16,692 nt of DNA from CAZIOQ01 sp964540975 (GTDB taxonomy: Bacteria > Patescibacteriota > Microgenomatia > UBA12405 > UBA6130). Below the pieces are notes generated by a model, which had not been told where the DNA came from, made no database searches, and was given only the letters and a program-made list of their open reading frames with translations. Position numbers and translations under genes: made by a program. Shown here piece by piece: positions 14,189 to 16,692 of the stretch. Position 1 is the stretch's first letter, and each line of letters begins with the position of its first letter. The DNA lies in assembly GCA_964540975.1 (NCBI GenBank), contig CAZIOQ010000040.1, positions 1 to 16,692 of the forward strand. Reading direction: 5' to 3'.

Positions 14189-14770
14189 TTACTCCTCCTC
14201 TTGGGAGTCAAACAATGAGTCTTGACCCCAGTTAAAATCTCTGGATACTGCCAGGAGTGTCTCCAGAATAGTCTTAAAGACCTTAACTTCACCTTCACTA
14301 GCCTTAACTTTCTGCGACTCAACAAAAGCAGGGAAAACATATCCACCAGGGGCATAACCAGAACTATAATAGCGGGAGTAAACTTTGGCTTTCCCGTCGC
14401 GGTAGACTAACAAAGTGGTGGTCTCCGTTATCTCGGAATTGCCTTTTTTAATCATCTCAACTTCAAATGCTGTTTTTTTAAAGGGGAAAAGCGATCTCTT
14501 TTCCCTTAAACATACTTGGAAAAGCTGATTAGAAGAATCTACAAGAGGCAACAAGGAAACATCTAAACATTTGAGTTGTTCTCTTATCCACAAGTAGGCC
14601 TGGCCCCAAATTGTAAAAACTCCCTCTTTTTCCGCGACACCTAAAGGAGAGTAAGTGCTTTGAAAAGGCAACAGCTTTCTTTCTCGCAAAAGAGATTGGG
14701 TGCGCAAAAAAACCTCCTGGGCTAATAATCTCGCTCCTTCCTCTCCTCTAGGTTCCCTTCTTTCCACCAT
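14189..14770 (-). CDS. Hypothetical 193-aa protein, operon partner of the GalU-like gene
   Basis: No family is recognised. The protein appears to be alpha/beta, with several short beta strands in the middle (VFTIWGQAYLWI, FEVEMIKKG, TTLLVYRDGKAKVYSRYY) and helices at both ends. It has no signal peptide or membrane helix. The first gene of a two-gene operon, it ends 3 nt before the GalU-like start and its purine-rich end supplies that gene's ribosome binding site. This suggests a role linked to sugar nucleotide use, but only by position. TGTTATAAT (14788-14780) ends 9 nt before ATG 14770, giving a nearly leaderless transcript. Palindrome copy 3 lies about 60 bp upstream. Confidence 0.75.
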   Translation of the reverse strand: MVERREPRGEEGARLLAQEVFLRTQSLLRERKLLPFQSTYSPLGVAEKEGVFTIWGQAYLWIREQLKCLDVSLLPLVDSSNQLFQVCLREKRSLFPFKKTAFEVEMIKKGNSEITETTTLLVYRDGKAKVYSRYYSSGYAPGGYVFPAFVESQKVKASEGEVKVFKTILETLLAVSRDFNWGQDSLFDSQEEE

Positions 14771-14779
14771 AATAAAAAC

Positions 14780-14788
14780 ATTATAACA
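14780..14788 (-). promoter_or_regulatory. Extended -10 promoter of the 193-aa/GalU-like operon
   Basis: TGT plus a perfect TATAAT (14785-14780) ends 9 nt before ATG 14770. TTGAC occurs three times upstream (about 14793-14824), but none at a good -35 spacing. Confidence 0.6.
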
Positions 14789-14831
14789 AAACTGTCAAGC
14801 GTATAAGTCAATTAGAAACAGTCAAATCATG

Positions 14832-14846
14832 ACGATCCGGGATCGT
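14832..14846. repeat. 15-bp odd palindrome, copy 3 of 4 (ACGATCCGGGATCGT)
   Basis: On the plus strand the spacer TTTAGCT is followed by TTACAA (14854-14859), the same geometry as the other copies. This conserved flank faces the 3' end of the split zinc-ribbon gene. With copy 4 it brackets that gene in inverted orientation. Confidence 0.87.
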
Positions 14847-14893
14847 TTTAGCTTTACAATTTCTTTACAAATTCTCTACTCTAATTAATTTTC

Positions 14894-15265
14894 CTACCCC
14901 AACAGCGTCTTTACCAGTAAAAAATCCTTTACTACCCTATAGAAATGCCAAAAACCATTAGTTTCGCTGCAACCCATTCGACACGGCGCTTCAGGCGTCT
15001 CCTGAGAATCTATAGCATACCACTTATGACCACAACGCGTACAACAATATGTAAGTTGAAGGTTTTTCTCTTGTAATTTGAGTTCAACCGACCTTAAGTA
15101 TCCATCTACTCGTTTCCTGGGAATCCTCCTTGAATCAATTAAATGACCACTACTTGAAGTCTTTTTCCCGGTCAGTAAATTCTCCGCTATCCTACGTACA
15201 ATTTCAAAACCTTTTGGATTGCTACATCCATTCTTGCAATCAACTTCTGGTTTTTCCCCAGACAT
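14894..15265 (-). CDS. Downstream part of a frameshifted zinc-ribbon protein
   Basis: As an independent reading frame this would start at ATG 15265 (123 residues; a GTG at 15298 is also possible), overlapping the upstream part. It begins with half a zinc ribbon (DCKNGCSNPKGFEIVRRI). Later it has a complete one: CTRCGHKW, 16 residues from the second Cys of CxxC to the next Cys, then CRMGCSETNGF. The missing CxxC of the first ribbon lies at the end of the upstream part (15240-16094) in the other frame. Removing one base from the run at 15251-15259 restores a ribbon with exactly the same 16-residue spacing. I therefore read the two frames as one gene of about 399 codons. No function is assigned; tandem treble-clef or ribbon modules often bind nucleic acid or protein. 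Confidence 0.7.
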   Translation of the reverse strand: MSGEKPEVDCKNGCSNPKGFEIVRRIAENLLTGKKTSSSGHLIDSRRIPRKRVDGYLRSVELKLQEKNLQLTYCCTRCGHKWYAIDSQETPEAPCRMGCSETNGFWHFYRVVKDFLLVKTLLG

Positions 15266-16094
15266 TTGATTCTTCCCATTCGCACCCACAACGATCACAG
15301 CGATACTTTAAAGTAAACGACGGACCATCCCCGTATAAATACTTATATAATTGCTCTTGAGCATTTCTTTTTAGTTCAGGGTTTTCTTCAAATCTTGCTA
15401 TGATCACTAGAGTTCTCAATTTAGCTCTATTTGTTCCTCTTTTTTCTAGTTTTCTCATATCAATCTCCTGTTGGAACGACAACCGAAGTTCTTCCAATCT
15501 TCTCCTGGCTGCTTCTCTAACCGAGGGAGAATCATCCAGTTGAGCTGCAAATTCAAGCTCACTCCGACTTGAAGAATTTAATTTATCAATTACAGCAATT
15601 CTAAGATCTTCGCCATTCCCGTTGGGGAAAAGAAGCACCGCCTCTAATTTCCGACTACTTTCCCTTTCGACTATTTCCCGGATTTCTCTCTTTCTTTCTC
15701 CTTCTCTCTCCTGCCTTCTTTGTTGCTCCTCACGTTCTTTTTTGTATTCTTCACGATCTTCTGTTAATTCTTCGCAGTTGTAACAATAGAAACCATCATA
15801 TTCCCCTCCACAATAAGGACAAATCTCGACTGCTTCATCTGTCTGCAGAGGAAGATTCTCCTCTACCTCCGTCTCCTTTACCGGCGGTTTTGGATCATTT
15901 AATCCTTTACCATCCCAAGTGTGATAACGCTTTCCAGTCTTGGGATCATACCGAGCCTTAGCGCCTTCTTCATAACCTTTCAAAAAGTGTTCATCAGAAA
16001 AGATATCTACACTTACTGCAAGATCATCGAGTAAACTACCCCTCTGACCATACCAAACCCCTCTTTCATAAAGTTCTTGTTCTGGACTTTTCAT
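15240..16094 (-). CDS. Zinc-ribbon/helical-repeat protein, upstream part of frameshifted gene
   Basis: The 284 residues start at ATG 16094. Segments in order are an acidic N-terminus with FLKGYEEGAKARYDPKTGKRYH, a zinc ribbon CPYCGGEYDGFYCYNC (C92, C95, C104, C107), a long charged coiled coil (about 110-150), and helical repeats resembling HEAT/leucine-rich variants (about 163-203: LRIAVIDKLNSSS, AAQLDDSPSVREAARRRLEEL). It ends with the first half of a second ribbon, CDRCGCEWEESN (266-277), before running into a TGA after a frame change. The matching half is in the next frame (14894-15265). Its promoter is TTGACA-16-TAAAAT, with palindrome copy 4 directly upstream of the -35 box. Function unknown. 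Confidence 0.72.
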   Translation of the reverse strand: MKSPEQELYERGVWYGQRGSLLDDLAVSVDIFSDEHFLKGYEEGAKARYDPKTGKRYHTWDGKGLNDPKPPVKETEVEENLPLQTDEAVEICPYCGGEYDGFYCYNCEELTEDREEYKKEREEQQRRQEREGERKREIREIVERESSRKLEAVLLFPNGNGEDLRIAVIDKLNSSSRSELEFAAQLDDSPSVREAARRRLEELRLSFQQEIDMRKLEKRGTNRAKLRTLVIIARFEENPELKRNAQEQLYKYLYGDGPSFTLKYRCDRCGCEWEESNVWGKTRS

Positions 16095-16108
16095 CTAACT
16101 TTTGTTTA

Positions 16109-16136
16109 ATTTTATCCCACACACTCAACTTGTCAA
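16109..16136 (-). promoter_or_regulatory. Promoter of the zinc-ribbon gene
   Basis: A perfect TTGACA (16136-16131), a 16-nt spacer and TAAAAT (16114-16109) predict a leader of about 8 nt before ATG 16094. The palindrome at 16144-16158 ends 7 nt upstream of the -35 box. Confidence 0.65.
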
Positions 16137-16143
16137 TAGGCAA

Positions 16144-16158
16144 ACGATCCCGGATCGT
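16144..16158. repeat. 15-bp odd palindrome, copy 4 of 4 (ACGATCCCGGATCGT)
   Basis: On the minus strand the palindrome is followed by TTGCCTA and TTGACA. Exactly the same 13 bases follow the sister palindrome upstream of the RAYT gene. A 7-bp inverted repeat (CTGTAAA/TTTACAG, 16162-16181) lies on the other side. Confidence 0.87.
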
Positions 16159-16193
16159 AAACCTGTAAACCGCTTTTTACAGCTTGCCTCAGC

Positions 16194-16460
16194 TTAAAAT
16201 CTTCGGCGTCGAGAAGATCGCCTTCCTTCCCAATGAAAAGATTTTGGCCCAAGCCAGAAATGAGAATTATGAGTTGGTTGCCGACCTTTCCCTTTGGTTA
16301 ACCGACGAAAGACTTCTGACTTATTAGTATTGTTTAAAATCAAATTCCGCTCTTCCTCAGAAACTGGCAAATCAAAACCAAACTGTCTGCCAATTCTTTC
16401 CAAAAAAAATTTTTCTGGGTGATCCAAAGGTAAATCTTTGAGAAATTGACCAAGAGACAT
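16194..16460 (-). CDS. Hypothetical 88-aa basic protein
   Basis: No family is recognised. From ATG 16460 the product opens MSLGQFLKDLPLDHPEKFFL, has a helical middle (ERIGRQFGFDLPVSEEERN) and ends in a strongly basic tail (RRSSRRRRF) that might bind nucleic acid. The frame is open to a GTG at 16514, but that extension is a translation of the tandem 18-nt repeats (RSVSG twice), so I prefer ATG 16460, which directly abuts the repeats. No clear promoter or Shine-Dalgarno precedes it. It is divergent from the transposase gene and could be a passenger or a decayed fragment. Confidence 0.5.
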   Translation of the reverse strand: MSLGQFLKDLPLDHPEKFFLERIGRQFGFDLPVSEEERNLILNNTNKSEVFRRLTKGKGRQPTHNSHFWLGPKSFHWEGRRSSRRRRF

Positions 16461-16496
16461 ACCTGAGACACTCCGGGTACCTGAGACACTCCGGGA
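16461..16496. repeat. Tandem 18-nt direct repeats
   Basis: ACCTGAGACACTCCGGG(T/A) occurs twice in immediate tandem (16461-16478 and 16479-16496). Only the second copy continues into the second arm of the palindrome at 16486-16500; the first is a truncated half-site. This is consistent with a REP-type sequence next to its transposase. Confidence 0.85.
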
Positions 16497-16500
16497 GTGT
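16486..16500. repeat. Sister 15-bp palindrome ACACTCCGGGAGTGT upstream of transposase
   Basis: It has the same design as the ACGATCCSGGATCGT family: 7-base arms, one central base and a shared TCC-G-GGA core. It is followed by TTGCCTA and the TTGACA -35 box, as for copy 4. Confidence 0.8.
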
Positions 16501-16507
16501 TTGCCTA

Positions 16508-16536
16508 TTGACACCTCGGTAAAAATTGTTAATAAT
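16508..16536 (+). promoter_or_regulatory. Promoter of the RAYT-like transposase gene
   Basis: A perfect TTGACA (16508-16513), a 17-nt spacer and AATAAT (16531-16536) end 10 nt before ATG 16547. The expected leader is only a few nt. Confidence 0.6.
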
Positions 16537-16546
16537 TCATTAATCT

Positions 16547-16692
16547 ATGCCGGCAAGAAATATACCATTAGTAACTAACAAAATCTATCACATTCTTAAC
16601 CGCGGTACCGGTGCTATTCCTATCTTTAAGAAAAAATTCGACTATCTTAAGTTCTTAAAATCTCTCTTTTATTACCAAAATACCAATCCTCC
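16547..16692 (+). CDS. REP-associated tyrosine transposase (IS200-like, RAYT), N-terminus only
   Basis: I translated 48 codons to the window end. The peptide begins MPARNIPLVTNKIYHILNRG, and the YHILNRG element with a downstream F-[KR]-x-x-x-D-Y-x-x-F pattern (KKKFDYLKFLKSLFYY) is characteristic of Y1/HUH-type IS200-like transposases of the RAYT group. These single-stranded DNA nucleases act on palindromic REP sequences. The catalytic HUH motif and tyrosine lie beyond the window, so activity cannot be judged. The gene has its own promoter and is preceded by palindromic repeats of the kind such enzymes recognise. ATG 16547 fits the family's usual short N-terminus. Family assignment rests on the N-terminal motif only but is a good match. 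Confidence 0.82.
   Translation, partial: MPARNIPLVTNKIYHILNRGTGAIPIFKKKFDYLKFLKSLFYYQNTNP

Noticed and set aside
14781..14824. Three TTGAC boxes as -35 elements of the 193-aa gene
   Set aside because: None is 15-19 nt from the TATAAT box; the extended -10 explains the promoter better.
14894..16094. UGA recoding as glycine to explain the split zinc-ribbon gene
   Set aside because: UGA ends several ordinary genes at the expected length, and reading through the TGA does not enter the frame that holds the missing cysteines.
16461..16496. A CRISPR array from the tandem repeats
   Set aside because: There are only two units, with no spacer between them and no cas genes; a REP-type repeat fits better.

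Overview
The window looks like chromosomal DNA of an ultra-small Candidate Phyla Radiation (Patescibacteria) bacterium, possibly Microgenomates-like; this is inference. The pointers are low GC, short and divergent housekeeping genes, many unrecognised small proteins, a Cys-rich anchored surface protein, and a partial IS200-like/RAYT transposase with a YHILNRG motif. UGA is an ordinary stop (methyltransferase, YkvA-like protein and argS end in TGA), which argues against the UGA=Gly lineages. Almost all genes are on the minus strand.

Layout. 1-842: 3'-truncated polyprenyl diphosphate synthase. 1036-3989: nitroreductase, a methyltransferase, a small helical protein and a 446-aa unknown protein; the last three form an operon. 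4227-4455: tRNA-Ser(UGA) and tRNA-Arg(UCG). 4552-7355: YbaK-like aminoacyl-tRNA deacylase, YkvA/DUF1232 membrane protein, Cys-rich anchored protein, Fe/Mn superoxide dismutase and L,D-transpeptidase. 7426-8064: plus-strand orphan, then tRNA-Arg(CCU). 8295-12473: PPC/DUF296 protein, nucleoside diphosphate kinase, M16 peptidase and ArgS. 12774-13301: plus-strand orphan, tail to tail with a GalU-like nucleotidyltransferase and its unknown operon partner (13298-14770). 14832-16692: an accessory segment with a zinc-ribbon gene split by a one-base frameshift, a small orphan ORF, tandem 18-nt repeats and the start of the RAYT-like transposase.

Two themes are not explained by the gene list. (1) A 15-bp odd palindrome, ACGATCC-S-GGATCGT, occurs four times, always between genes. 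A sister palindrome, ACACTCC-G-GGAGTGT, lies directly upstream of the transposase promoter. All five copies are followed, 7 nt away on one side, by a TTGACA-like hexamer, and two share the spacer TTGCCTA. They may be REP-type elements mobilised by the RAYT, or operators next to the -35 box. (2) Many genes have a near-consensus, often extended (TGn) -10 box only 5-10 nt before the start codon, implying leaderless or nearly leaderless mRNAs. These boxes also correct several start codons: the nitroreductase and the 446-aa protein should start well inside their longest ORFs.

The genes do not form one pathway. Most is housekeeping (isoprenoids, tRNA charging and editing, nucleotide balance, oxidative stress, cell wall cross-linking, sugar nucleotide synthesis), with an accessory, mobile-element-associated right end.
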